Shown: in pieces, positions 15,560-24,287 of the stretch | Layout: every line of letters begins with the position of its first letter | Numbering within the stretch: the first letter of the stretch is position 1 | NCBI GenBank assembly: GCA_016717145.1 | Contig: JADKGD010000010.1 | Coordinates: 1 to 24,395, forward strand | Source: Saprospiraceae bacterium | GTDB lineage: Bacteria; Bacteroidota; Bacteroidia; Chitinophagales; Saprospiraceae | Length of the DNA: 24,395 bases | Reading direction: 5' to 3' | Translations under genes and position numbers: made by a program | Notes under the pieces: model-generated | What the model saw: the letters and a program-made list of their open reading frames with translations, nothing else | What the model was told of the DNA's origin: nothing | Databases searched by the model: none

Positions 15560-16321
15560 ATGAGAAAAAAAATCGTATTAAAAATAGGAACATCCACGCT
15601 CACAGTAGGAACCAACAGAATTTCTTACGCAAAAATAGAAGATCTTGCACGGCAATTGGTCATATTGCAAAAAGATTATGATATAGTATTGGTTTCATCA
15701 GGCGCTATAGCTGCTGCCAAACAATTTACAGATATCATCGGACATAATACCTATTTGGAATCTAAACAAGCCATGGCAGCCATTGGACAACCCAAGTTGA
15801 TGCGGATGTATGATGAAGTATTTGGAAGCTTTGGACTTCATGTAGCACAATGTCTGCTGACTTACCGGGATTTTGTAGACGAAACATCCAAATTAAATAC
15901 CAAAAATACAATACAAAAACTGCTCGAACATCGATACATTCCCATCATCAATGAAAACGATACCGTGTCAACAGAAGAAATAGAACTAGGAGACAATGAC
16001 AAATTATCTGCACTTGTTGCCGCGATCTGTCATGCTGATATTCTCATAATAGCTTCGGATATAGACGGCTTGTACGATGACAATCCCCACAAAAATCCAA
16101 ATGCTAAATTAATACACCAAGTCACAAATATAGCAGACATAAAGGCTTTTGCCAATGAGAAAGTTTCAGAATTGGGTACAGGAGGCATGACGACAAAAAT
16201 CCATGCAGCTGAGATTTGTGTTGCGAATAAGGTAGAAATGTGGATTGTGAATGGCAGTAAAAAGGACTTTATTGTATCATCATTAAATGGAGACTTTCCA
16301 TTTACAAAATTTATTATTTAG
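15560..16321 (+). CDS. proB: glutamate 5-kinase lacking the PUA domain
   Basis: 253 residues, an amino-acid kinase fold enzyme that phosphorylates glutamate with ATP to gamma-glutamyl phosphate for ProA. Seen: VLKIGTSTLT (phosphate loop, residues 6-15), VLVSSGAIAAAKQ, SKQAMAAIGQPKLM, IPIINENDTVSTEE with following LGDNDKLSALVAA (glutamate and Mg site), DIDGLYDDNPHKNP and the GTGGMTTKIHAAE nucleotide loop. Enzymes such as E. coli ProB have about 100 more residues forming a C-terminal PUA domain, absent here as in some other bacteria. Likely feedback-inhibited by proline through the kinase domain, by family knowledge only. Ends just before a terminator-like repeat. Confidence 0.95.
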   Translation: MRKKIVLKIGTSTLTVGTNRISYAKIEDLARQLVILQKDYDIVLVSSGAIAAAKQFTDIIGHNTYLESKQAMAAIGQPKLMRMYDEVFGSFGLHVAQCLLTYRDFVDETSKLNTKNTIQKLLEHRYIPIINENDTVSTEEIELGDNDKLSALVAAICHADILIIASDIDGLYDDNPHKNPNAKLIHQVTNIADIKAFANEKVSELGTGGMTTKIHAAEICVANKVEMWIVNGSKKDFIVSSLNGDFPFTKFII

Positions 16322-16324
16322 GTC

Positions 16325-16400
16325 AAAGTTTAAAGTTTAAAGTTGAAAGGAAACTTTAAGAACTTTACAAACTTTTAACTTTACAAACTTTAAGAACTTT
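16325..16400. terminator. A/T-rich inverted repeat between convergent genes
   Basis: AAAGTTTAAAGTTTAAAGTT (16325-16344) faces two copies of AAACTTTAAGAACTTT (16351-16366 and 16385-16400), giving alternative hairpins readable from both strands. It lies between the proB stop and the stop of the minus-strand DUF1826-like gene, so it probably serves as a bidirectional terminator. Confidence 0.6.
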
Positions 16401-16409
16401 GTATTTCTT

Positions 16410-17102
16410 TTAACAAATCATCAACAAACGGTTTTGGCCATTAATTTCCAATGGTGCACGATGAAGACAAGGAAGTACCTGACTTTCAGGATGATCAATC
16501 GCCAATCTCCAAAGTTGACCTAGACCTAAGCTGACAGGTATAGCCTTAGCTTTGGCTTGATAGTGTAAATCAAAAAAATTTTCTTTTAAAAATGATTCAA
16601 AACCTTCATCTCCTCCATGATATAGGGTTTTGAGTTCTTCACGTATTTCGGGAATAAGCACTTTTTGAATGGCTTGTGCATTTGGCAATATTTCACTCGA
16701 CTCACCATAATAAGTACATAGGAAGGTATCGGTGGGCACAGGAGAGCGATCTATATGAAAAGAATAAACATCGGTGGAAAAAAAGCTGTCATCCCTCTCA
16801 TAACACTTGATTATATTAAGGATTGGAGATGCACCAAAAGCTGTCAATAACTTCAAATCGTTTAGGAGCATTTCACGCGCTAATTGCCCTTGTTCACTCA
16901 AGTTAAGACCAAGAAGTTCATCTTGATCTACTTCCGTCATATTTTCGGTTAGCTCTATCTTATGAACAATCTCAGAAAAATCACCCTTCAATGTACGAGT
17001 CCAGCAAATCGCATTAATTTCTCCCTGGAAAGGCGTGTTAATAAGATCGTGAAAATTCGTAACGTACTGAAATTGATGTTCTGCAAAAGTTAAATCGATC
17101 AT
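16410..17102 (-). CDS. DUF1826-like protein
   Basis: About 230 residues with no signal peptide. Blocks resembling DUF1826: INAICWTRTL near residue 30, then DLKLLTAFGASPILNIIKCY, SFHIDRSPVPTDTFLCTYYG (an HxD pair), and a C-terminal PCLHRAPLEINGQNRLLMIC with a second His. The HxD...H arrangement recalls Fe(II)-type beta-barrel oxygenases, but this is only a resemblance. I take ATG 17102 (MIDLTFAEHQ); the longer frame from 17114 needs a TTG start. It is preceded by a recognisable promoter and a 5' leader with a long hairpin. Function unknown; the family call is moderate. Confidence 0.6.
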   Translation of the reverse strand: MIDLTFAEHQFQYVTNFHDLINTPFQGEINAICWTRTLKGDFSEIVHKIELTENMTEVDQDELLGLNLSEQGQLAREMLLNDLKLLTAFGASPILNIIKCYERDDSFFSTDVYSFHIDRSPVPTDTFLCTYYGESSEILPNAQAIQKVLIPEIREELKTLYHGGDEGFESFLKENFFDLHYQAKAKAIPVSLGLGQLWRLAIDHPESQVLPCLHRAPLEINGQNRLLMIC

Positions 17103-17162
17103 AATTGGCAACAAAAATATAAATTCATACAGTTTTTTAGAAAATTAATTTCTGTTAGCAAA

Positions 17163-17207
17163 GTAGTTGTACATCCTTTTGTCTTACCAAAGGTAAATGT
17201 ACACTAC
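17163..17207 (-). promoter_or_regulatory. long hairpin in the 5' leader of the DUF1826-like gene
   Basis: On the plus strand GTAGTTGTACATCCTTT (17163-17179) faces AAAGG, TAA, ATGTACACTAC (17189-17207). The stem has about 16 pairs with one small bulge and one internal bulge, and a loop of about 9 nt. It lies between the predicted promoter and the ATG at 17102, roughly 60 nt before the start codon. There is no U-run after it on the minus strand, so it is not a typical terminator; it could be an operator or a structured leader. Confidence 0.55.
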
Positions 17208-17226
17208 TATATTTTATTCGTGTTTG

Positions 17227-17258
17227 CAAAGCTACAACAAACTTCAAATGGCGCCAAT
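17227..17258 (-). promoter_or_regulatory. Bacteroidota-type promoter for the DUF1826-like gene
   Basis: Read on the minus strand: ATTG (17258-17255), a 20-nt spacer, then TAGCTTTG (17234-17227), matching the TAnnTTTG -7 element of Bacteroidota with a weak -33 TTTG-like box. This would start transcription near 17220 and give a leader of about 118 nt containing the hairpin. Confidence 0.5.
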
Positions 17259-17423
17259 ATATACTTATCAAATGGTTGTTATAATTTCAGTTCATCGCAG
17301 AGCATCGCTTCGTTTAAAAATGATCGCAAATCAAATTATGTCAGGAGATTTCACTTCTATGTCAAACTCTTTCAACCATACAGTTATAGCATCCTGGTTT
17401 GGCGTAGGCTGGTTTAATTACGA

Positions 17424-17891
17424 TTATTTGCCTACCCCAAAAAACATTAATTCTATTTTCCAATTTTTATCCTCCTGCTTTTTCCATATTGCAGTAAAAC
17501 AACCAATATCAGTCCCAATTACGGAGTCGTTTCTTACCATATCAAGCGAATAGCCTCCGGAATAATATGCCATATCATTTGTAGCAGTGGCTATGTACTT
17601 TTCTGTTTTTAAATTTCTTACAGTTGGTAGGTTTGTCCGAATCCATTTTATCATAATTGAATCGCCTCCTATTATCCTTTTATTAGAAGAAAAAACCAAT
17701 TGGGTTTCTTTCGTAAACATATTTGAAATTGTAATGGAATCTGTTTTGTTCCACGCCAAATTCCAAAGCCCAATCAAAGAGTCAGGGCTAACCATTGCGC
17801 TACTTTCTGTTCCATTGTCAACCGATTTCAAGTTACACGATGATAATAAAATCACCAAGGCCAGAATTGAAAAACATGTCAAAATTTTCAT
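17424..17891 (-). CDS. NTF2-like (DUF4440/SnoaL-type) lipoprotein
   Basis: 155 residues. N-terminus MKILTCFSILALVILLSSC is a lipoprotein signal with the lipobox Cys at 19. The mature part has the NTF2-like cone layout: SPDSLIGLWNLAWNKTDS (first helices), MFTKETQLVFSSNKRIIGGDSIMIKWI, then strands TEKYIATATNDMAYYSGGYSL and the last strand FTAIWKKQEDKNWKIELMFF, a typical ending of DUF4440 proteins. No catalytic residue can be assigned. Monocistronic. The short GTAGGC/GCCTAC inverted repeat over its stop (17406-17434) may help termination. Confidence 0.78.
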   Translation of the reverse strand: MKILTCFSILALVILLSSCNLKSVDNGTESSAMVSPDSLIGLWNLAWNKTDSITISNMFTKETQLVFSSNKRIIGGDSIMIKWIRTNLPTVRNLKTEKYIATATNDMAYYSGGYSLDMVRNDSVIGTDIGCFTAIWKKQEDKNWKIELMFFGVGK

Positions 17892-18717
17892 TTTACTTTT
17901 ACTTTAAGTCCTACTCGTATGGCTTTTCAGTAACGCCCCGTTTTTGAAATGGTCGCTGGTCTCCATTTTTTTTGCAAATGTCTTTATCCGTTACCTTAGC
18001 AATCAAGTTCATAACATTTACGTTTGCGCAGTGGTTGGTTTTTGAAGCCGCTTACTGTACACAAAACCAAACGTTGAAATAAATTAAAACTTAAAGATAA
18101 AGTTCGACCACAAGTTAAGTTTTTTTAAGTACCCATCGGCAAATTTGTGCATAATTAAGTTTTAATTCTTTTTCAAATTCTGAGATATAATTATTTAACT
18201 CTTGAAACATTCCAATTTCCAGGGCTTTTGATTTCCTGATATAGTGGGGAATGATGCTACACTTTCTCCAGTTTTTTATACAGTTTGACTTTCGAAGTAT
18301 TTATTAGACTTCCTACTTTCATAAAGGATTATTTTGAAATTTTTTAAGCAACGCATAAAATTGTCTTTTTTCCTTTTCTTTCAACTTCAAAATATGCTCC
18401 GATGTCTTCAGAGGAAAATGTCGAAAAAATTTTGAATTTTAATTACGTCTATACGGCAGTGGTCGAGGCATTGAGTTTTGGACAGTTTGAACGGTAGTTA
18501 AAAATAAAGTTAGCGGTGAAACTCCAACCAATCTTAGATTGAAAATCGTAAAATTTGAGTGAAAAAACATTTAAAGATATGTTTAGATTTATTTAATTCC
18601 ATCTCGGCTGATGCTAAGCTACCCAATAACTCAAAACAAAGGTCCGACAGAGGTTTTCTTTGCAACTGATTTTCCAAAAATCCTGTACATTTGCATGCAT
18701 CCAAAATCAGTTTTCAA
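17892..18717. other. long intergenic stretch, possible decayed gene
   Basis: About 825 bp without a supportable gene. On the minus strand short protein-like stretches occur in changing frames between 18130 and 18430 (LKEKEKRQFYALLKKFQNN; MFQELNNYISEFEKELKLNY), which could be a decayed gene, but no family is recognised. The segment 18460-18717 is the leader of the next gene. Confidence 0.4.
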
Positions 18718-20524
18718 ATGAACAAAAAAAGCAAACAGACGACTATAATGCAATCACGAACTTCCTCCAACTCAACCCAACGGGACTGGGGCATCTGGAT
18801 CGTAATGTTTGTGGCGGTACTCATTTATGCCGGCACTATTGGCTTTGATTTTGTGCTGGACGACGAAATAATGACGTACGGTAATAAGTTTGTCAACAAA
18901 GGGATTGCCGGGATAGGGGATATATTTACACATGGGACGCTTTTCGGGTTCAATGGCATGAACGACCAGTCTTATCGCCCGCTCATGTTGGCAAATTTTG
19001 CTTTGGAAAAAACGTTCTTTGGCGGTACTTCAGGTTCTTATCACTTTTTTAATGTATTTTACTTTGCCTTGGCCAGCGGTGTTTTCTATCTTTTTATGAA
19101 GAGAGCATTAGGCGCAGGCAGTTTAATTCCATTGGCGACTGCTTTACTTTTCGTATTGCATCCCATTCATACTGAAGTAGTTGCAAATATAAAAAGCCGC
19201 GACGAGATATTGGGTTTTTTGTTTGTTGCATTGAGTCTTTTGTATGTATTAAAATATGCTCAGGATGGAAACAAGACGAAGGATCTGGTCATTAGTTTGT
19301 TTTGTTATTTAGCCGCTACACTTGCAAAAGAAACAGGTTTGGCCATGCTTGGGCTGTTACCAATTACCCTTTGGTTTTTTACCGATTTAAAATTTGGCCG
19401 TATTGCAAGTATTACCGCAATTTATCTGGCTCCTGTTGTACTCTATTTCTTGATGCGCTCGGGTGCGATGGACAATATGTTTTTTTTCCGGCGACATCAA
19501 AGATGTGGTAAACAATTCGCTTTCGGGGGCTAAAACAAGTGGGGAATGGTTTGCCAGCCGCACCATGATATTAGGGAAGTATTTAGAGCTATTGATATTT
19601 CCGCATCCATTGAGCTTCGACTATTCGTATAATCAGGTGCCATTGGTAGGGCTTAGCGATATAAGGTTCCTGATTTCTTTGGTTGTACATCTCGCATTAG
19701 CCGGGTTATTCATTTGGGGACTATCTACTAAAAAACTTTATGCTTATGGTATCGGATTTTATTCAGTGATGATGGTGTTGGTTTCTAACTTTTTAACTCC
19801 GATTGGCGCTACCATGGCAGAACGTTTTTTATTCAGCGCGTCTGCAGGTTTTTGTATCGCTTTAGCTTGGGCTATTGTCTCATTAGCCGAAAAATTTGAG
19901 ATATCTAAAAATAGTTTATACGCAATAGTTAGTGTTATATTGCTATTATACACTGCTAAAACATATACACGCAGCCAAGTTTGGGCTTCACAATTATCAC
20001 TGTTCGAATCAGGACTGATAACGGCTCCAAATAGTGCCCGCGCACAAAATCACTATGGTTCTTATTGGCGCGTGTTGGCAGAAGGCATCCCAAATCCACA
20101 GGATAAAAATAAAGCAGAGTACTTATCAAAGTCAACCGGTTATTATCAGAAGGCACTTGAAATATACCCTGGTTACTGTGAGGCGCAATACAACCTGGGC
20201 GTTTCCTTTATGGGACTCAATAGAACGGAAGAAGCCCGCGTTGCTTTTGAAAAAACTTTAAAAATTGATTCTACCCATCAAGGTGCACTTAACAACCTTG
20301 CCGTTATTTATTTCAGGAATGGGGATAATATTACTGCGCTTGCTTTCTGGGATAGAGTTCTCGAATTAAACCCGAATAATTTTGATGCTTTGATAAACTG
20401 TGGCGCGGTCTATTTTAATACCAACAAGCATCAGAAAGCTTTAGAGTATTTTGAACGCGCCTTGAAGATCAACCCCAACCACAAAGCGTTGATTCAAAAC
20501 ATTCAAAAGGTGAAGGTGCCCTAA
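18718..20524 (+). CDS. TMTC-like membrane protein with C-terminal TPRs, one frameshift
   Basis: Up to about 600 codons. N-terminal part: a transmembrane helix (WIVMFVAVLIYAGTIGF), then FVLDDEIMTYGN with the acidic loop motif, RPLMLANFALEKTFFG, HPIHTEVVANIKSRDEILG and AATLAKETGLAML. These are the hallmarks of the TMTC/GT-C type polytopic mannosyltransferase-like proteins. After a frame break in the T8 run at 19480-19487 (T7 would restore MFFSGDIKDVVNNSL) more helices follow, then at least three TPRs (AQYNLGVSFMGLNRTEEARV; ALNNLAVIYFRNGDNITALA; ALINCGAVYFNTNKHQKALE). ATG 18718 (MNKKSKQTTIM) fits best. Probably modifies exported proteins or assists envelope glycosylation; substrate unknown. Confidence 0.85.
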
Positions 20525-20825
20525 ATCAGATTGGTGGTTGACGTCTGCTTCATTATTACCATATAGTACAAGTTGAGTGAGGCCAATATCTGGACTTATT
20601 GTAAGGCTTCTTTTGGATTTAGAGATTATTTTAAAATATGTTCTGAATATAAGTCCAAATTTAAGCACATTAATTTGATTTTGGGATATTTTGAGCAGTT
20701 TTAAATCTCTTCAAAAGTAGCTATAAAAGGTTGACTTTTGGAAAACATCAACATTCCAATCCTTATGTTAAGTTGTGGTGCAACAGGTACCGATGTTGGG
20801 CGTTAATGCCTTTTGTACGGGTCTG
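20525..20825. other. intergenic stretch with one 40-bp repeat copy
   Basis: No gene. Holds the first copy of the 40-bp direct repeat at 20751-20790, with an internal GTTGT...GCAAC hairpin. Confidence 0.5.
20751..20790. repeat. 40-bp direct repeat, copy 1 (downstream of serine hydrolase)
   Basis: Starts ACATTCCAATCC, ends GCAACAGGTAC. 36 of 40 positions equal copy 2 at 22329-22368, same orientation. Contains a small hairpin GTTGT-GGT-GCAAC. The two copies bracket exactly one gene. Confidence 0.7.
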
Positions 20826-22229
20826 TCATTTTTTGTTGAAGGCTGGCAATATATACTTTGCATTGAGTTCATTACTTGACGATTGCATATTGTAATGCCC
20901 TGCAGTTATAATGGTTACTAAATTCAATTCCTTAAAAATATATATTTTCTGTCCACCATTCCCCTGAGCCAATTTCCCATAATATCTCACTCCGTTCGCG
21001 TCCAGATACTTAGTCCACCAAAGATAGCCATAATCAAGTCCAGACACTACAGAATGTTTGGCAAATGATTGCTCCACCCATTCTTTAGGGATGACCTGTT
21101 TTCCATTCCATAAGCCGTTATTGAGAAATAATAAGCCGAATTTTGCCATATCTCTAGACCTTAGATTTAATTGACAAAATGTTTCTCCACTTGACGGGTC
21201 TGGTTTGAAATGCCAATCAAAATATTTAATTCCAATATCTTTAAAAAGCGTTTGTTTTGCAAATTCCGGCAAAGACATTTTGGTAGCTTTTTCGATGATT
21301 CTACCCAGTATAATTGGATTACTTGAACAATATTGACCAATTCCTCCTGCACTATCATTCATCGGTAAGTCAAGAGAATATTGAATCCAATCTTTTTCGT
21401 AAGCCATGATTGATTCATTACCTATCGCTTTAGGGTTATATGTATCACAATCAAGTCCGCTTTGATTAGTCAAAAGGTTTTCTATTGTAATTTGCTTTTT
21501 TGCATCGGTATTGTTTTTAAATGTATATTCGGAAAAATACGGAAGCACTTTTTCGTTTTTACTTTTTATGTAACCTTTGTCTATGGCTATGCCTGTGAGA
21601 GCGGATATGAAACTTTTGGTTGCAGAACGAAGCTCGTGCAACTTGTTTTTATGGTGTTCATAAAAGTACTCTTCAAACACCAGTTTGCCGTCTTTAATGA
21701 TCAAAACACTGTGAACATTTGGATACGTCCCATCAATGATTTTTTGCATCATTTCACTGAGCAGCGCTATGTCTAAGCCAGTATTATCCAAATTTCCTGT
21801 CATCAGCCCATCATTATCGTTCTTAGGGTGTTGGTACACATATGTATAATTGGAAGTAGTATTAAGCCGTGGGTACCACATTTCTTTTGGGAATTTCACT
21901 TTTTTACTAAGTAAATTTAAAGTGTCTTTGTTTGTGTAATAATAGCCAACAATATTATTCTTTTTATTCCTGAAAAAACGGACTTCATTTTTTGTCATAT
22001 CTGTAAACAAGTCCTTTTTAATGGGCATTAAAGTATACTTACTTTCATTTATAATTGCATATATAATTGTATCCTTTGGCGAAACTGCTATTTTCAGTTT
22101 GGCATTATTTAGATACTCGTAAATACCTTCGTATTCTTTCAATTGGTCGTAAGTAATTCTATATTTTTCTTGCGAATAACTGAAAAAATTTAGCAGCGTT
22201 AAAATGGTAATTAAATAGTATTTTTTCAT
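20826..22229 (-). CDS. secreted serine hydrolase of the class C beta-lactamase/PBP-like family
   Basis: 467 residues with a Sec signal (MKKYYLITILTLLNFFSYS). The first 120 mature residues form an added N-terminal domain, followed by the beta-lactamase-related domain: LRSATKSFISAL holds the catalytic SxxK (SATK), GQYCSSNPIILG gives the Tyr-x-x-Asn-like motif, and KLAQGNGGQKIYIF is the C-terminal KTG-equivalent. Also NLLTNQSGLDCD and FGLLFLNNGLWNGKQVIPKEW, typical of this family. Usually an esterase or peptidase of unknown substrate rather than a resistance enzyme. Flanked on both sides by the 40-bp direct repeats. Confidence 0.9.
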   Translation of the reverse strand: MKKYYLITILTLLNFFSYSQEKYRITYDQLKEYEGIYEYLNNAKLKIAVSPKDTIIYAIINESKYTLMPIKKDLFTDMTKNEVRFFRNKKNNIVGYYYTNKDTLNLLSKKVKFPKEMWYPRLNTTSNYTYVYQHPKNDNDGLMTGNLDNTGLDIALLSEMMQKIIDGTYPNVHSVLIIKDGKLVFEEYFYEHHKNKLHELRSATKSFISALTGIAIDKGYIKSKNEKVLPYFSEYTFKNNTDAKKQITIENLLTNQSGLDCDTYNPKAIGNESIMAYEKDWIQYSLDLPMNDSAGGIGQYCSSNPIILGRIIEKATKMSLPEFAKQTLFKDIGIKYFDWHFKPDPSSGETFCQLNLRSRDMAKFGLLFLNNGLWNGKQVIPKEWVEQSFAKHSVVSGLDYGYLWWTKYLDANGVRYYGKLAQGNGGQKIYIFKELNLVTIITAGHYNMQSSSNELNAKYILPAFNKK

Positions 22230-22328
22230 TTTGTCTGAATTTTTTATGTCCCCAGGCTTGGGCTGCGTCTACGTCTTTATTTTTACATTACAGCATGCCA
22301 TTCATTAACTGAATTTATCCATTTAACT

Positions 22329-22368
22329 ACATTCCAATCCAAATGTTAAGTTGTTGTGCAACAGTTAC
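22329..22368. repeat. 40-bp direct repeat, copy 2 (upstream of serine hydrolase)
   Basis: Starts ACATTCCAATCC, ends GCAACAGTTAC; see copy 1 at 20751-20790. Internal hairpin GTTGT-TGT-GCAAC with the stem conserved and the loop changed by one base. Confidence 0.7.
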
Positions 22369-22420
22369 CCGTGTAATAAGCAGTGTTTCTTTTTGTCGTG
22401 TTGTTTTGCAATGGTTTTGG

Positions 22421-22786
22421 TTATGATGTCCTTAAAATATTTTCTATCTTTTTCCCTTTTGCTAATTCGTCCACCAACTTGTCAAGATACCTAACTTTTC
22501 GGGTTAAAGGATTTTCAATGTCTTCAATTCTGTAACCACAAATGACTCCTTTAATCAAATCAGCATTCGGGTTCAAATTTGCGAGCTTAAAAAAAAATTC
22601 AAAGCTTGCGTTTTTGTCAATAAATTCTTTTATTTTCTTTTCGTCAAAGCCTGTTAGCCACTCAATCAATTGATGCAATTCTTCTTTTGTTTTGTTTTTT
22701 TTCTCAACTTTCGCAATATAGAGTGGATAGACAGATGAGAATGTCATTTTTGCCAATCGCTGGTTATGTTCAGGCGTGACGTTCAT
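22421..22786 (-). CDS. DUF2200 family protein
   Basis: 121 residues, cytosolic. Strong match to the DUF2200 pattern: AKMTFSSVYPLYIAKVEKK, KTKEELHQLIEWLTGFD, FEFFFKLANLNPNADLIKG, VICGYRIEDIENPLTRKVRY and the end LDKLVDELAKGKKIENIL. Function unknown; small helical protein. It starts 3 nt after the stop of the SRPBCC gene, so the two are cotranscribed, a pairing often seen with small accessory genes in Bacteroidota. Confidence 0.92.
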   Translation of the reverse strand: MNVTPEHNQRLAKMTFSSVYPLYIAKVEKKNKTKEELHQLIEWLTGFDEKKIKEFIDKNASFEFFFKLANLNPNADLIKGVICGYRIEDIENPLTRKVRYLDKLVDELAKGKKIENILRTS

Positions 22787-22789
22787 CGC

Positions 22790-23200
22790 TTAATTGTTTT
22801 CTGTATATTTTTTAAAATTGTCCAAAATCGCTTGCCAACCTTGTCTTTGTAGTTCAGAGGAGTTTTCTGTTTCCGGGTCAAAGCTTATTGTTACTTCGGT
22901 CTGTCCTTCTTGTTCGTTAAACTCCACGTTAGCACAACGTCCGCCAAATTCATAGCTAAAACTTTTTCCTACATTGATTGCAGTGTAGGTGGCATCAAAA
23001 TCAAAGCCAAAACTGCCATCTTTGGCTTCCATTCTGGCTAAATACTGTCCGCCTACTTTTAAATCGTTTGAAGCCGAAGGACAACACCAATCATCATTGG
23101 CAAAGTTCCATTTTGTAATATGTTCGGGCTTTATGTAATAGTCCCAAACTTTTTGTTTGTCAGCCGAAATTGTTGCTTGTACTTTTATTTTATCTATTTT
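22790..23200 (-). CDS. SRPBCC (AHSA1/START-like) domain protein, start codon unclear
   Basis: The frame reads from about 23200: KIDKIKVQATISADKQKVWD, YYIKPEHITKWNFANDDW, CCPSASNDLKVGGQYLARME, then FEGTYTxIxxxKxxxYxF-like blocks (FDFDATYTAINVGKSFSYEF) and the terminal RQGWQAILDNFKKYTEN. This is the AHSA1-like SRPBCC layout, about 136 residues, a ligand-binding or stress-related fold. No ATG is present between the in-frame TAA upstream and the first strand; only the internal ATG at 23032 is available and it would remove half of the domain. The sequence AATAATAAAATAGATAAAA may hide a miscalled start. Overlapping operon with DUF2200. Confidence 0.8.
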   Translation of the reverse strand, partial: KIDKIKVQATISADKQKVWDYYIKPEHITKWNFANDDWCCPSASNDLKVGGQYLARMEAKDGSFGFDFDATYTAINVGKSFSYEFGGRCANVEFNEQEGQTEVTISFDPETENSSELQRQGWQAILDNFKKYTENN

Positions 23201-23312
23201 ATTATTTTTTTATTGCCAGGTATCGTATTCTATTTTTTGATATCTCAAATCGAACAAATCATCAGATGTATATTTATCATTGCACTAAGTTTTTATTTGC
23301 AGGTCATTTGTT

Positions 23313-24047
23313 CTACAAACCAAAAAACCAAGTTTTAGCTTCGGTTTCTTTTCGTCTCGAAATAGAAATCTCAAATCCACTTTTTAATACAAAAAGATCA
23401 CTTTTATGGCTTCAATATGGTAGCTATTAACTAAATAAGAACGATGACTCCTGAAAAAATTCTTGTCCAATAGTATATCTTCAAAGTAAGCCAAATTTTT
23501 AGAGGACAATTCTCGAGATCCATTTGATAGGTAAATATAACTGTAATTGCGCCCCCCTTCAATATGTGTGATTTGCTTTAATGGCAATCTTAAAGTACCA
23601 TTTTGCGTAGATAATATGAGTTTTTGATTTTCCACAGCTTGCTGCAAGATTAGATAAGGCATTCTTAACTTCAGAACTATTATCTGTTGACCTAAACAAA
23701 CGTTTGATGGATTCACCCAATTCGATTTCGTTAATTGGTTTTACCAAATAGTCTAATGCATTAAATCTAAAAGCCTTAATGGCGTAGTGGCTGTGAGAGG
23801 TAGTAAAAACAGTTTTGAAATTGATGTCATCTATCTGTTGCAGCAATTCAAACCCCGTCATGTCAGGCAATTCAATATCCAGAAAAACAACATCGGGCTT
23901 TACGGTAGCAATTAAGGAAAGTGCATCACTCCCCGTTATTGCAATGTCTATAACCGTAATTTTGCTTGCATATTGTTTTAGCAAATCATGCAAAACCGTT
24001 GCCATAAAGGCATTATCTTCTACAATTAAAGCTTTTAATGGTTTCAT
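23313..24047 (-). CDS. LytTR-family response regulator, two frameshifts
   Basis: Receiver domain first (KALIVEDNAFMATVLHDLL; phospho-acceptor Asp in VVFLDIELPDMTGFELL; TSHSHYAIKAFRFNALDYLVKP), then a LytTR DNA-binding domain (ITHIEGGRNYSYIYLSNGSR; FFRSHRSYLVNSYHIEAIK). The frame breaks at about 23643-23652 (one extra base between SN and LQQAVENQKLIL) and again in the A4 run at 23402-23405. Correcting that yields SDLFVLKSGFEISISRRKET ending at TAG 23313-23315, giving the normal 245 or so residues. Such regulators work with LytS-type histidine kinases; none is in the window. DNA contact at Bacteroidota LytTR sites cannot be read from here. Confidence 0.88.
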
Positions 24048-24287
24048 TAACTCTTTTTTGTTATTGGCAAAGATAAACAGAATATTTTAGTTTTTTTATT
24101 TTTTTTTCGCAAGCATATATTATACATTTATTATATACAGATTTGTATTAATATGATTGATTTTCGGCATTTATTACCGCCTAGATAATCGCTGTAGCCA
24201 CTTGATAAGTCCAAATGAAGCACACTGCAATCTTATGCATTACTTTTGTTTAAGAAATATTATTTAATCAATGTCAAAATTAAAATC
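24048..24287. other. intergenic region between divergent genes
   Basis: A/T-rich divergent promoter region between the LytTR regulator (minus) and the partial secreted protein (plus). No clear TAnnTTTG match could be fixed. Confidence 0.4.

Noticed and set aside
17197..17553. 118-residue plus-strand ORF
   Set aside because: Antisense to the NTF2-like lipoprotein and its flank; its composition follows from the opposite strand.
18130..18460. Possible decayed transposase or small gene
   Set aside because: Only short protein-like stretches in changing frames; no family motif could be named.
20751..22368. Integron cassette with attC sites
   Set aside because: One GTTRRRY-like string (GTTAAGT) is present, but the paired R and L core sites and an integrase are not seen; kept only as direct repeats.
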